Positions 35,893 to 45,033 are shown, counted from the first letter of the stretch. The stretch is 64,000 nucleotides of DNA from Fibrobacter sp. UWH6 (GCF_900142465.1 NZ_FRAX01000016.1:37439-101438), one strand, 5' to 3'. The notes: generated by a model from the sequence alone, not told the origin. Numbers and translations are program-made.

Positions 35893-37386
35893 TTAGTTGT
35901 GGACGCAGCGAACGTTCATTCCCATGATTCGTTCTTCGAGGTCGACTCTTGCGGGTTCCTTGGCGTAATCGAACATTAATAGATAGGAAGAGAATTCATC
36001 GTCAGGGAGGAAAGACTTTTGGCGGCTCCAAATATTTACCAGTTCTCCGTAACCAAAGAAATATTCTTCTATCACGTCGCAAGCATCGCCACAATAGCCC
36101 GCCTCGTCAACGAATATTCCAAGGGGCAATGCGGAAAATCCGCTTTCGTTTGTTGCTGGGCTTTCTTGCCAAGTCCATTCCGCTGACTTAAGGGAGGCGT
36201 CGCTTACTGTTTCCAGAAGGGTGTAGATTTCATCACTGAACGGAAGATGCCAACCTTCGGGGCATGCCTTCATGGCCGCCACCTGGGTGTAAAAACGTCC
36301 AAAGATTTCACAGCTGTCGGGGTCGTTGCCTAGACAATGGGTTTTCCCTGCAAAGAAGGGGTGGGCGATGGAGTCGACATAGTTTAGGTTTTCTGCCATC
36401 CAGACCTGGTCTCCGATTTTGACACTCTTGTAACAATGGCCGTCTCGGTCATCCTGGAAAACATCATACTTTACTTTGGAGCTCAGATACTTCCAGCTCT
36501 CTTTTTGTACACTGGCGCAGACTTCTTCACTGGATGAGGGGGCGTCTTCTGATGAACTGGACAGCTCAATAGAGGAACTGGATGCGACGGAGGAACTGGA
36601 GGGAATGATCATTTCCATGAGCAAGGTATCCTTGACGCAACGTAAAGAAAATCCGTGGGATTTGGAGGATTCGTTGATGGAGTTGTCTTTTGGGTCGACG
36701 CCGAAACTGTTCACTCTTGATTGAGGTACCGTTTCGTCGAAGAAAGTATCCTGATTGTAGTCTACATAATAGTCCATTTCATCACTTTCGGTAGAAGTGA
36801 TGAATCTGTCTGCGTCAGGCCAGTACGAGAAAAAATAGTTGTTGTAAAAACCGCCATGGAGAACCTTGAAACCGTAAGGGTCTTCTTTCATGATGTCGGT
36901 ATAGCTCATCAGGTATTTCCATTCCAGAGTGTCGGGGACATGCCAACCCGGCATACAGATTCCCTGATGGTAGGGCTTTTTGATGGAATCCTCGGCTGTG
37001 TTGCGCAGGAAATAGGGTTTAAAATCCATGGCCTGCGTCCAATTGTACAGACGGCCGAACTTGACGCAGTTTGAATCATTGTCTTCGAAACAGCGGCTAC
37101 CCTCGACCTTGTAACGAAGGTTCTCGGATGTCCAGATCAGTGCGCCAATTTCCGTGGTGTGGTAAATCTTGAAATCGCGAGGGTCGCAAATTTCATTTTC
37201 ACCAAGCTTCTCGGGGCAGGATGTTGGAATATCAGCTTCAATGAGGCTAGAAGAACCTTGCTCGGTTGTTGAATTTCCGCTAATGTCGTCGGGCTCGGAT
37301 GAGTTACTGCATGCGGAGAACTCGACTAGAATCGCCAAAAGGGTTGCGATGAAAAGAGGGAATGTTTTTCTTTTAAGCGAATGCAT
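35893..37386 (-). CDS. Lipoprotein with two FISUMP domains
   Basis: A 497-residue lipoprotein. The signal peptide ends EFSAC (Cys26). Two copies of the Fibrobacter succinogenes major paralogous domain follow: the first from DFKIYHTTEIGALIWTSENL to LRCVKD, the second from DGHCYKSVKIGDQVWMAENL to MNVRCVHN, joined by a Ser/Glu-rich linker (SSSVASSSSIELSSSSED). It lies 30 bases upstream of the single-domain lipoprotein and heads the operon 37386-33054. I chose the ATG at 37386 because it gives a proper lipoprotein signal; the frame extends further upstream without one. Confidence 0.85.
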   Translation of the reverse strand: MHSLKRKTFPLFIATLLAILVEFSACSNSSEPDDISGNSTTEQGSSSLIEADIPTSCPEKLGENEICDPRDFKIYHTTEIGALIWTSENLRYKVEGSRCFEDNDSNCVKFGRLYNWTQAMDFKPYFLRNTAEDSIKKPYHQGICMPGWHVPDTLEWKYLMSYTDIMKEDPYGFKVLHGGFYNNYFFSYWPDADRFITSTESDEMDYYVDYNQDTFFDETVPQSRVNSFGVDPKDNSINESSKSHGFSLRCVKDTLLMEMIIPSSSSVASSSSIELSSSSEDAPSSSEEVCASVQKESWKYLSSKVKYDVFQDDRDGHCYKSVKIGDQVWMAENLNYVDSIAHPFFAGKTHCLGNDPDSCEIFGRFYTQVAAMKACPEGWHLPFSDEIYTLLETVSDASLKSAEWTWQESPATNESGFSALPLGIFVDEAGYCGDACDVIEEYFFGYGELVNIWSRQKSFLPDDEFSSYLLMFDYAKEPARVDLEERIMGMNVRCVHN

Positions 37387-37656
37387 TTTACAAATATAGT
37401 ATAGATACGTATAAATAAAAAAAGCCGAGGAAGATGTGTTGACCCGAATCCGCTGTCCAGCAGATTTCCACAAACTTTGTCCCCGTGACCTTGTGATATC
37501 TTGTTCAGGTTTGGGCCGTCTGGCGATCGGGGGGCAATGTATTAGCAGATCTATTGCTAGTGCCTTGCACACCCTTCGCAGAACTTGTGAAACTTTTAGA
37601 AATTGGCGAAATTGAACCAAAAACGCCAAATCCGTACTCAGACTTGGCTAAAAATG

Positions 37657-37690
37657 AAAAGCCGTGGAAGTGTTCCTTCCAGCGGCTTTG
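37657..37690. terminator. Terminator-like hairpin
   Basis: GCCGTGGAAG pairs with CTTCCAGCGGC around TGTTC, with A and T runs on either side. It resembles the hairpin after the flavodiiron gene and lies inside a region of gene debris. Confidence 0.55.
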
Positions 37691-37803
37691 CTTCATATTC
37701 TCAATGTGTTTGTCGGTCTAATTCAGGCCTGGGCAACCCTTGTCCCGTCGTCGCAATCACTGTGCAAGCTTGTTGCAAAACTGTGCTAGTTCGGGGACAA
37801 GGA

Positions 37804-38464
37804 TTTTGGGGCGTTACAGATCTGGAGATGCAGATGGTGGATTCAGGCGAACTGCCCAAGCGTGCCCGCTACTACCAGGATATCTGCGATACGGAAACTC
37901 TCGGGAGTTCCCATAAATACAAGGAACTCAAGGAACAATACGTCATCTTTCTCTGCCCGGAAGATATCTTCGGCAAGAATCGACCGATTTACGAATTTGA
38001 AAATCGCGAAAAGGAAGACCATTCCTTGATTTTGGGAGACCTGACTTACAAGATTTTTGGGAACTTCGTTCCTAATTTGTGCGGCTCAGAAATGGACAAA
38101 TAAATTTGTCCGCTTCATTCGCCTTAGCAAATTTTGTAATTTTAGTAAGTACGAGGCCGTGACCGATGAATCCATTCGCGATTACCTAAAGTATTTTGCC
38201 ACCGATGAAGCAACCACTGCCGTGACGCAAGCCATCCAGAGTAAGGTTGACTTCTACCATAAGGACCCTAAGACAAGGAGCGACTACATGACATTCAAGG
38301 ACATGCTTGAAGAGGAACGTGACGAAGGCCGCGCAGAGGGTCGTGTCGAAGGAGCGAATGCAAAGGCCCGAGAAATGGCTAAGGCTATGCTAGCAGAAGG
38401 CGATTCAATTGATAAAGTTGCTAGATGCTCCGGTCTTTCCGAAGAAGAGATCAAGTCTTTGTAG
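37804..38464 (+). pseudogene. Remnant of an Rpn-type PD-(D/E)XK nuclease/putative transposase
   Basis: Two adjacent frames together resemble the Rpn/Transposase_31 nuclease family. The first (to 38103) has VTDLEMQM with the D-x-E-x-Q catalytic signature, LPKRARYYQDICDTETL, and YVIFLCPEDIFGKNRPIYEF. The second (from about 38057) continues with ESIRDYLKYFATDEATTAV and the usual Glu/Arg-rich coiled tail (EEERDEGRAEGRVEGANAKA) ending EEEIKSL. The N-terminal domain is missing and a frameshift near 38060-38100 splits the rest, so the gene is dead. The family promotes RecA-independent recombination. Confidence 0.75.
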
Positions 38465-38795
38465 AATACTCTCACCACTGGTGAGACAAATTGAAAAAAG
38501 TGCGGCGTAGTTTTCCTAAACTTCCATATAGTATTCTTTAGATGAAAGTTCTCTTAGTGTTACTTTTCCATTTTTTTCTTTGTTAATCTCGTTGACGTCG
38601 ACATTCTTTCCATAGTGCGATTCACCTAAAGAAAGAACTTTTATCGGTGCTTGGTTATAATTATCTACAATATAGGGGGGGGGCAAATAAGGTCACTTCA
38701 ATTTGAAACCGATTTTCTACACGACTAAATTTGACGTATAGTCAATCTATCTTATTGTCATAACAAACTGTAATCATATAACAGAGGATAGCTAT
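38465..38795. other. Intergenic stretch with gene debris
   Basis: About 330 bases between the Rpn remnant and the gene at 38796. Apart from the minus-strand fragment with its G9 tract there is no gene; the last 100 bases are AT-rich and must hold the promoter of 38796. Confidence 0.45.
38516..38686 (-). pseudogene. Gene fragment starting at a nine-G/C tract
   Basis: A 56-codon open frame on the minus strand: three Pro from the C9 run, then YIVDNYNQAPIKVLSLGESH, YGKNVDVNEINKEKNG and KVTLRELSSKEYYMEV before TAG. The first codon is TTG and an in-frame TGA lies just upstream. It reads like the N-terminal piece of a larger protein (LGESHYG block) that was truncated, but I cannot name the family. 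The G9/C9 tract (38675-38683) at the start could also allow slipped-strand switching. Confidence 0.4.
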
Positions 38796-39230
38796 ATGGC
38801 AAATAAAATCGAGAAGGTTTCCAAAGGTTCCCCCATGGGTGTTCATGCAATTGGAGCCCCAAAGTCAAAGGTCGTATTCATTGTCGTTGAATATCAGGAC
38901 AATACAAAAAGATCCATGACGTCAGACGGCAAGTGCGTTGGCTTTACAGAAGACAGTTTCTTGGTAAAGGTGAAAAAGGAATGGCGTTTCTACGACGCTG
39001 ATTGCAATTTGATCTCAACCAAGGCTGTTGCTGAATTAGGTGAATGCGTCGAAGTGACCGACAAATTCTATCTGTTCGTCAAGGACGAAAACTACTTGAC
39101 TGTAAATGCCTCTGGAGAAATCGCTCCATATCCCGACGAAAATTGGAGAGGCCTCCGTGTTGCAGACATTTTCCGCTTTGGTATCACCAAGCTGAAAAAG
39201 GCTTTAGAAAACGCCCGTTCAAATCAATAA
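38796..39230 (+). CDS. Hypothetical cytoplasmic protein
   Basis: A 144-residue protein without signal peptide or membrane segment, rich in short strands (KVVFIVVEYQDNTKRSMTSD, SFLVKVKKEWRFYDADC), ending in a basic helix (FGITKLKKALENARSNQ). No family recognised; the repeated strand/turn pattern with GK, DG and SG turns suggests a small all-beta repeat fold. GAGG lies about 9 bases upstream of the ATG, and a terminator follows at 39242, so it is transcribed alone. Confidence 0.6.
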   Translation: MANKIEKVSKGSPMGVHAIGAPKSKVVFIVVEYQDNTKRSMTSDGKCVGFTEDSFLVKVKKEWRFYDADCNLISTKAVAELGECVEVTDKFYLFVKDENYLTVNASGEIAPYPDENWRGLRVADIFRFGITKLKKALENARSNQ

Positions 39231-39241
39231 TTGATTAAAAC

Positions 39242-39271
39242 AAAAGTCTACTCCAATTGGGGTAGATTTTT
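39242..39271 (+). terminator. Intrinsic terminator after 38796-39230
   Basis: TCTACTCC and GGGGTAGA pair around AATT, with A and T runs on the two sides. Confidence 0.8.
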
Positions 39272-39394
39272 ACATACACACATACTTGTCTTATCAACTA
39301 TTTACAACAATTAAATATTTCGTAGATTTGAAAAAAAAAGAATTTCGTGATATATTTAGTTAAGAAGGTTTAATAAAACTCTACATACATTTTT

Positions 39395-40540
39395 ATGGTT
39401 GGATATATGGATGAACAATTTCTTAATGATTTTTTTAATGCATTAGATGACGTCAGAAAGAAATATTGTGATATAAACAATAAAGCCGAAGCTGAATTCA
39501 ACATTTTCAACATTCTTCATTTAGACACAAAAGAACTTATTCATTCCTCCTTTATTGCAGAATTACTAAATCCCAATGGCTCCCACAAGATGGGTAACAA
39601 GTTCCTGCAACTTTTCTATAAAGAACTTGGTTTAGAAATGCCAAATTCTGTGTCTGTGATTAAAGAATGCTCAACACAATATGGTCGTATTGATATTTAC
39701 GTCAAATGTACAGAAAATGATTCTAAATCACTGATTATTGAAGATAAAATTTATGCAGATGATCAGCCCAATCAATTAGCTCGTTACCATGAGTATAATC
39801 CAAAGGCTGTTTTAGTGTATTTAACTTTAGAAGGAAGAGATGCAACTCCAAATAGTTTAGGCAGGTTAAAAGAAGATGATTATATAAAAATATCATATAA
39901 ACAAGACATTACATCTTGGCTTGAAAAATGTATTGATATTTCAAAAGAAAAACCATTAATTAAAGAAACCATTTATCAATATGCAGTCTTAGTAAAACAG
40001 TTAACAGGCCAAACTTTATTAGAGGAGGAAAAAATGGACGTTGCAAAAGTCGCTTGTTGCAATGATAAACGAATGAGTCTTGTTTTCTATTTATTACAAA
40101 ATGAAAGTGCCATATACAAACTTTTTGAAAATCGCTTGTGGCAAGAAATAGAAGCTGCTGCAGAAGAAACCGATTTGAAAGTAAAAAAAGAAAAGCCTCT
40201 AATTGAACGATATGCAGTTGTAACGTTTGAAACAGGATTAGATTATAATATTGTACTTAGTCCCCAAAACAATAATTTTACAGGAATTGTTTATGGAATA
40301 CAGTCCGTAATTGACAAGCGACAATTATCTATAGAGAAAATAAACGAAATTCGAAATCTGTATAAGGAAATAATGAATATAGAGCCAATGAATCCGGCTT
40401 CATTCATTCTTCATAATTATTGGCAAAAATACAATAAATGGACATTCAAGCAATATGAGAGTGTTTTAAATGGAACTTTTAAATCTGATTTGAAAAAGTT
40501 ATTGAATGATTTAAAAATTTGCATTCAGAAGATCAAGTAA
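39395..40540 (+). CDS. PDDEXK-family nuclease-like protein
   Basis: A 381-residue protein. Residues 25-150 match the PDDEXK_4 pattern of restriction-like nucleases: NIFNILHLDTKELIHSSFIA, ELLNPNGSHKMGNKFLQLF, then YGRIDIYVKC with the catalytic Asp and SLIIEDKIYADDQPNQLARY with the E-x-K pair. The C-terminal part is helical and unassigned. The gene is visibly more AT-rich than the housekeeping genes, which suggests transfer. The start at 39395 is not fixed; an ATG at 39407 is also possible. It converges on a WYL regulator (3 bases between stops). Proteins of this family often sit in defence islands; the target is unknown. Confidence 0.7.
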   Translation: MVGYMDEQFLNDFFNALDDVRKKYCDINNKAEAEFNIFNILHLDTKELIHSSFIAELLNPNGSHKMGNKFLQLFYKELGLEMPNSVSVIKECSTQYGRIDIYVKCTENDSKSLIIEDKIYADDQPNQLARYHEYNPKAVLVYLTLEGRDATPNSLGRLKEDDYIKISYKQDITSWLEKCIDISKEKPLIKETIYQYAVLVKQLTGQTLLEEEKMDVAKVACCNDKRMSLVFYLLQNESAIYKLFENRLWQEIEAAAEETDLKVKKEKPLIERYAVVTFETGLDYNIVLSPQNNNFTGIVYGIQSVIDKRQLSIEKINEIRNLYKEIMNIEPMNPASFILHNYWQKYNKWTFKQYESVLNGTFKSDLKKLLNDLKICIQKIK

Positions 40541-40542
40541 AC

Positions 40543-41556
40543 CTAATTATCCTCATATTTTCCCACAAGAGTCTGCCCGATTTCGAGCAGTCTCTTTTTT
40601 AATGAATCTGGCTTTACCACGTTTACGCCATTTTCTGTATGGAAAAGGATCCATTGCACCAGTTGGGAATTGACATTGACTTCCATGGTTACGTGTAGCA
40701 TGCCCTTACGCTCCTTAATAACCATAGATCTATGATAAGGGCGCTCCTCTACGTATTTACGGGAAAGCAGAGGGAAGGTCAGCTCTATTTTTTCGGTACC
40801 GGGTTCACGGTCAAACAACGAAAGGTCTCGAACTTTTTTACGAAGAGCTTCTAAAGAAGCATTGTTCTCCACAAAGGTCTTTTGAATAATATCAACCGAA
40901 ATAATGCGGCGTAGCTTAATGGCATACACATGCAACGGGTCTCCATGACTAACGCACCCGATGTAGATTTCATTCTGGTACAGAACCATCATTAAAGGCA
41001 CCCTGTCAGAAATAATCTCTTCACCATAGGTGTTTTCGTAATGGGTGTGGATTTCGTGGTGGGTGCGTATTGCCTTAAGGATCGTATTCAGTTTTTCGTT
41101 GGCTGTCTCATCAATATCCGGCTGCATGCCCATAAAAAGTACCCTGGAACTGATGTCCCTGTATACTTCCTCCAATCTATCACGCTGTTTATAGGGTAGG
41201 TTCTTCTGTATACGTTCAAGCAGGTCCTTTATAAGGTCCGCCGTTCCCGGGTAAATGTTCATTATTCGCTGCAAAAATACAAACTGGAGCAAGACTTCTT
41301 CAAAGTTGGGGAGTTCCAGCTTGTCCATAACATTAAGGCCCGTTTTATAGGTCTTGTGAGCACCGCGGCCTTCGCTTATCACAAGGTTATTTGGCTGATT
41401 GACCAGGTCGTTCATATCGCGCTGAACGTTACGTCGTTCCGCTTCGGACAATCCCATGGCATGCATCATCTGACTCACCGAAAAGCTTTGCTTCGGCTTT
41501 GTCAGAAATTGAATAAGTATCTGAATTTGTCTTTCGCATTTTTTGTAATCAGCCAT
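40543..41556 (-). CDS. WYL-domain transcriptional regulator
   Basis: A 337-residue regulator: N-terminal helix-turn-helix (FSVSQMMHAMGLSEAERRNV, QRDMNDL), then a WYL domain (ILKAIRTHHEIHTHYENTYG, PLMMVLYQNEIYIGCVSHGD, YAIKLRRIISVDI) and a WCX-like C-terminal part. The ATG at 41556 has AAGGGG before it; the frame's first codon at 41577 is less likely. It is divergent from the AAA/FtsZ-like operon with a strong inverted repeat between them, so it most likely controls that operon and itself. WYL proteins respond to nucleotides or nucleic acid in several defence systems. Confidence 0.8.
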   Translation of the reverse strand: MADYKKCERQIQILIQFLTKPKQSFSVSQMMHAMGLSEAERRNVQRDMNDLVNQPNNLVISEGRGAHKTYKTGLNVMDKLELPNFEEVLLQFVFLQRIMNIYPGTADLIKDLLERIQKNLPYKQRDRLEEVYRDISSRVLFMGMQPDIDETANEKLNTILKAIRTHHEIHTHYENTYGEEIISDRVPLMMVLYQNEIYIGCVSHGDPLHVYAIKLRRIISVDIIQKTFVENNASLEALRKKVRDLSLFDREPGTEKIELTFPLLSRKYVEERPYHRSMVIKERKGMLHVTMEVNVNSQLVQWILFHTENGVNVVKPDSLKKRLLEIGQTLVGKYEDN

Positions 41557-41590
41557 GATCACCCCTTTGTCACTCAAACGATAAAAGTTT

Positions 41591-41613
41591 TATGCGACAA
41601 GTATTGTCGTATA
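41591..41613. promoter_or_regulatory. Inverted-repeat operator between WYL regulator and AAA gene
   Basis: TATGCGACAA (41591-41600) and TTGTCGTATA (41604-41613) are inverted repeats around GTA with one mismatch; the core CGACAA/TTGTCG is perfect. It lies 35 bases before the WYL gene's ATG and about 38 before the AAA gene's ATG. An operator for the WYL protein is inferred. Confidence 0.65.
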
Positions 41614-41650
41614 CCTAATCTATACTTTTTATCAAAAAAAGAGGTGATTT

Positions 41651-43993
41651 ATGAACTCAAACTACAAAAATGACGCAGAAAACTATACAAAAAGCACCTT
41701 AGATAGGCTTAATTCAGAAACCGCTTATGCAACCAAGCAAGAATCCAAGCTTAGCTTTTTAAACATCAAGATTATAGAGTACTGGATTCGTTTTATCCGA
41801 AACTATCCAAATGGTGATATGTCAAGATTCCTTGACGTGTACCTGGATGATGAATATCGCTGCTTTTTACTCAAGCAGGTCTACGAGACTTGCTCTAGCA
41901 TGGAGTTCCTAGACAAGACAAATATTTATGTCAACATGAATCCTATGCCTCTTAGGGATGCTTTAAAAAGGTTTAATGAAACCAAGGACGGTAAATTATC
42001 AAATTCCATTATATCGACCTTTATCATCAAACCCCCTGATCACTCGGTAAAAGGATTAATGGGGGAGGCTGTAAAAAGGTGTGCATACAGCCGTGTCAAT
42101 GAAGGGTTTAATCCAGAGGACATTTCTTTCAAAAGTGCACTTGAACTCAAAAAGATTTTCAATCTTTCAAATGAAGCCTTGGAACTGGTTCTTTACCTTT
42201 GGCTTAAGGATCATAGGAATATGTTCTTTAAACTTTACCGAAGCTATGGCGAAGAACGTGATTCTAATTTTGACCCTCATACACGGGGGACTTTCGAACG
42301 TGTACTTATGTTGACTGGTTTGAACATCGAAACATTGCATAAGCTTTGTTCCGAAGACAGTCCGCTGGTTAAATTCAAGATTATCGGAACACTGGATAAT
42401 AGCGATGACAACGTCCCCGATAATACTGTCTGCCAGAAAGAGCTTTACCTAAACAAGGATATTTCTGATTTTCTCTATGGTTTTTCAACCAATGCAAAGA
42501 TTTTGAACTTTAAAGAGGCTTCAAAACCTGTAGTTTCTTTTAGTCAAATTTGTAAGCAGAATTCCAAGGCTCTTTATGTAATGGAATTTCTGAAAAAGCA
42601 TTTTGAATGTTCAAAGGATAAGCCATTACATATTCTTTTTTATGGCCGCGAAGGTACCGGCAAGACAGAACTTGCTAAGGTGCTTGCTAGTGAGCTTGGT
42701 ATGCGACTTTTGGATGTGGGTATGGGTGACGAGAATATGGACAACATGACCCGTCTAAACAATCGTATTCGTTCTTTGTTGATGGCCGATTGGGAATGTC
42801 AAAAGGATGGGGGCTTTATTCTAATGGATGAAGCAGACCAGGTTTTGAATTGTGCCGAAAAAGGGTATTTGAACATCCTTTTTGAAAACATAAAAACACC
42901 GATTATCTGGATTACCAACAGCATGAATTCCGTTACGAACAGCACTCGTAGGCGTTTTAATTACGCCCTGGAATTCAGTTCCTTTGGCAAAGAAGAACGT
43001 TTGTCCATATGGAAGTCTGTACTTAAGGCAAACGATGCGGAGTGCATGCTCACCGCTGATCAATTAAAGTCTATCGCAGAAGAAATTCCTGTAATGGCAG
43101 GCACTGCAACCTTGGCTATACAGCAGGCTAAACTTTTAAAAAACAATTCTGCTTTCGATGTGGTGCGAGAAGTCGCTACTGCCCATGCAAAACTTTTGGA
43201 TATTCCTATATCTGCAAGAAAGAAATCTGCATCAAGCCATCTTTATAACACAGAGTTCATCCATTTTGATGATGAAACTTTTGATTTACACGCTATTGAG
43301 CCAATGCTCAAAAACTTCAACGAAATGTGGAAAAAATCCATAGATTCGGGAACACAAGAAAATGTAAACATTCTTCTTTATGGTCCTCCCGGTACAGGAA
43401 AAACAGCATTTGTTGAATACATCGCCTCTATATTGATGGGGCGCGAACTGGTTGTGAAACGAACCAGCGATATTTTGGGAAGATATGTGGGGGAGACCGA
43501 AAAAGGTATTCGAGATGCCTTTGAAGAGGCTGAAAAAACGCAGTCCATATTATTCTTGGACGAAGCAGACAGTCTTTTGGAAAGCCGTCAATCTGCAGAA
43601 AAGCATTGGGAAATAACTCAAGTGAATGAGTTCCTATGCCAAATGGAAAATTTCAATGGATTGTTTATTGCTGCCACAAACAATTTGTTTGCTTTGGACT
43701 TAGCAATACGCAGGCGTTTCCAAATGAAGATTGGCTTTGGGTATATGAATCAAAAGCAGATTGAACTGGCTTGGAGAACTTTCTTTGGTGAAATTCCGTG
43801 TTGTGCAAAGTGTGTTGTGTGCCCTCGGGACATTTCTGAAAAAACAAATCTAACCATAAGTGATTTTGCATCGATAAAACGAAAGATTCGTTACATGCCA
43901 AATGATTCTTTGAGTTTGAATTTGATTTCAGAAATGATGACTGAAGAAATCGCCTGCAAGGATGAACATCGTGGTAGGCGCTTGGGTTTTTAG
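41651..43993 (+). CDS. Double-AAA+ ATPase
   Basis: A 780-residue ATPase with an unassigned N-terminal domain (residues 1-300) and two AAA+ modules. Module 1: Walker A GREGTGKTE near residue 331, Walker B FILMDEAD, sensor 1 IIWITNSMN and arginine motif RRRF. Module 2: GPPGTGKTA near residue 577, Walker B ILFLDEADS, LFIAATNN and RRRF. Module 2 resembles FtsH/Cdc48-type AAA proteins. No protease or nuclease domain is attached. GAGGTG precedes the ATG. The FtsZ-like gene follows after 26 bases in the same operon, so the ATPase may remodel or disassemble it. Confidence 0.85.
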   Translation: MNSNYKNDAENYTKSTLDRLNSETAYATKQESKLSFLNIKIIEYWIRFIRNYPNGDMSRFLDVYLDDEYRCFLLKQVYETCSSMEFLDKTNIYVNMNPMPLRDALKRFNETKDGKLSNSIISTFIIKPPDHSVKGLMGEAVKRCAYSRVNEGFNPEDISFKSALELKKIFNLSNEALELVLYLWLKDHRNMFFKLYRSYGEERDSNFDPHTRGTFERVLMLTGLNIETLHKLCSEDSPLVKFKIIGTLDNSDDNVPDNTVCQKELYLNKDISDFLYGFSTNAKILNFKEASKPVVSFSQICKQNSKALYVMEFLKKHFECSKDKPLHILFYGREGTGKTELAKVLASELGMRLLDVGMGDENMDNMTRLNNRIRSLLMADWECQKDGGFILMDEADQVLNCAEKGYLNILFENIKTPIIWITNSMNSVTNSTRRRFNYALEFSSFGKEERLSIWKSVLKANDAECMLTADQLKSIAEEIPVMAGTATLAIQQAKLLKNNSAFDVVREVATAHAKLLDIPISARKKSASSHLYNTEFIHFDDETFDLHAIEPMLKNFNEMWKKSIDSGTQENVNILLYGPPGTGKTAFVEYIASILMGRELVVKRTSDILGRYVGETEKGIRDAFEEAEKTQSILFLDEADSLLESRQSAEKHWEITQVNEFLCQMENFNGLFIAATNNLFALDLAIRRRFQMKIGFGYMNQKQIELAWRTFFGEIPCCAKCVVCPRDISEKTNLTISDFASIKRKIRYMPNDSLSLNLISEMMTEEIACKDEHRGRRLGF

Positions 43994-44019
43994 GAGAGTT
44001 TTTTAACAAAGGATGAATG

Positions 44020-44850
44020 ATGAATAATTTCGTAAGAATAGTCGGTTTAGGAACTTCCGGAGCCAAGGTTGTAAATGATGTTTGCAAGCTTTGCGAACAA
44101 AAAAGTCTTATGAACGTAGACTTTCACACGATTGACGTGGGTGCGGATCAGTTGGATTTCGAAAATTGTTGCTGCCCCAGCTTCAAAGCCATGACAAATA
44201 ACAAATTGATGATTATTGTCTGCGGTTTGGGAGGTCTTTATCCATACAATAAATTACTTCAATTGTCACGCAGCGCAAAGGCAGCGGGATGGCGAGTAGG
44301 TCTCATCATGAGCAGTCCATTTGTATTTGAAGGAAGCGAACGTAAACAACGTGCAGAACTTCTTAAGAAAACAATTTGCGATGCGGTCGACGCAAGGGAT
44401 TTCTATACGGTATTGGATTGTAATCAAGTCCTTAAGGGCGAATTGTCCAAAGAATGCTTTAATACAATCTATTTGCAGGTAGATTCGTTGATGAAAAACT
44501 GCGTACTATCTTTGCTATGGTTATCTAACGAAGATGGAGTAATTTCTGTAGACTATGATGAATTTTGCAAAGGAATCGGTCCAAATGCTTGCTTAGAATA
44601 CAAGGGCGTAAACTTAAGCAACGCAATTAGTCTTGAAAAAATCAACATTCCAAAGACTAAGATTTATATGGTTGTGGTATCTCACAATTGCGATTATACT
44701 ATCCAGGAATTCTGTGATGCTTTGGAAGGCATTCAACATGCTGTAGAAAAAAATACTCCAAAGGAAGAACTCTGCTTTATGTGCAGTGCAATGCAATTGC
44801 CAGGAACATGGAGTCCCTATGCTCATGTATGGTATGTTAATGCATCCTGA
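44020..44850 (+). CDS. Degenerate FtsZ/tubulin-like protein
   Basis: A 276-residue protein with an FtsZ-like order of motifs: FVRIVGLGTSGAKVVNDVCK (the N-terminal nucleotide loop), DFHTIDVGADQLDF (the NTD-like strand), LMIIVCGLGGLYPYNKLLQL at the tubulin signature, WRVGLIMSSPFVFEGSERKQ (FtsZ has TKPFxFEGxxR), and VISVDYDEFCKGIG (FtsZ INVDFADV). The signature loop GGGTGTG is replaced by GGLYPYN, so GTP binding or hydrolysis is doubtful. No C-terminal FtsA/ZipA peptide is seen. A tandem ATG at 44017 is also possible; AAAGGA is better spaced for 44020. It lies downstream of a double-AAA ATPase, a pairing I do not know from described systems. Confidence 0.65.
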   Translation: MNNFVRIVGLGTSGAKVVNDVCKLCEQKSLMNVDFHTIDVGADQLDFENCCCPSFKAMTNNKLMIIVCGLGGLYPYNKLLQLSRSAKAAGWRVGLIMSSPFVFEGSERKQRAELLKKTICDAVDARDFYTVLDCNQVLKGELSKECFNTIYLQVDSLMKNCVLSLLWLSNEDGVISVDYDEFCKGIGPNACLEYKGVNLSNAISLEKINIPKTKIYMVVVSHNCDYTIQEFCDALEGIQHAVEKNTPKEELCFMCSAMQLPGTWSPYAHVWYVNAS

Positions 44851-44883
44851 ATAAAATGCTCGGAAAATCTTGGTGATTGATAT

Positions 44884-44921
44884 AAAAAAGCCTGCCGAGA
44901 TGAAACTCGGTAGGCTCTTTT
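44884..44921 (+). terminator. Intrinsic terminator after the FtsZ-like gene
   Basis: AAAAAGCCTGCCGAG pairs with CTCGGTAGGCTCTTTT around ATGAAA. Confidence 0.85.
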
Positions 44922-45033
44922 AAATTTGGATTGAGGGATGCGGCGCTCGGCTTGCACATTACTCCCATGGCGCTTTTCGCCTTACGGACGCTTACGCCTG
45001 CGGCTCCAGCGTCTGCCCTTCGGCTCACCAATG

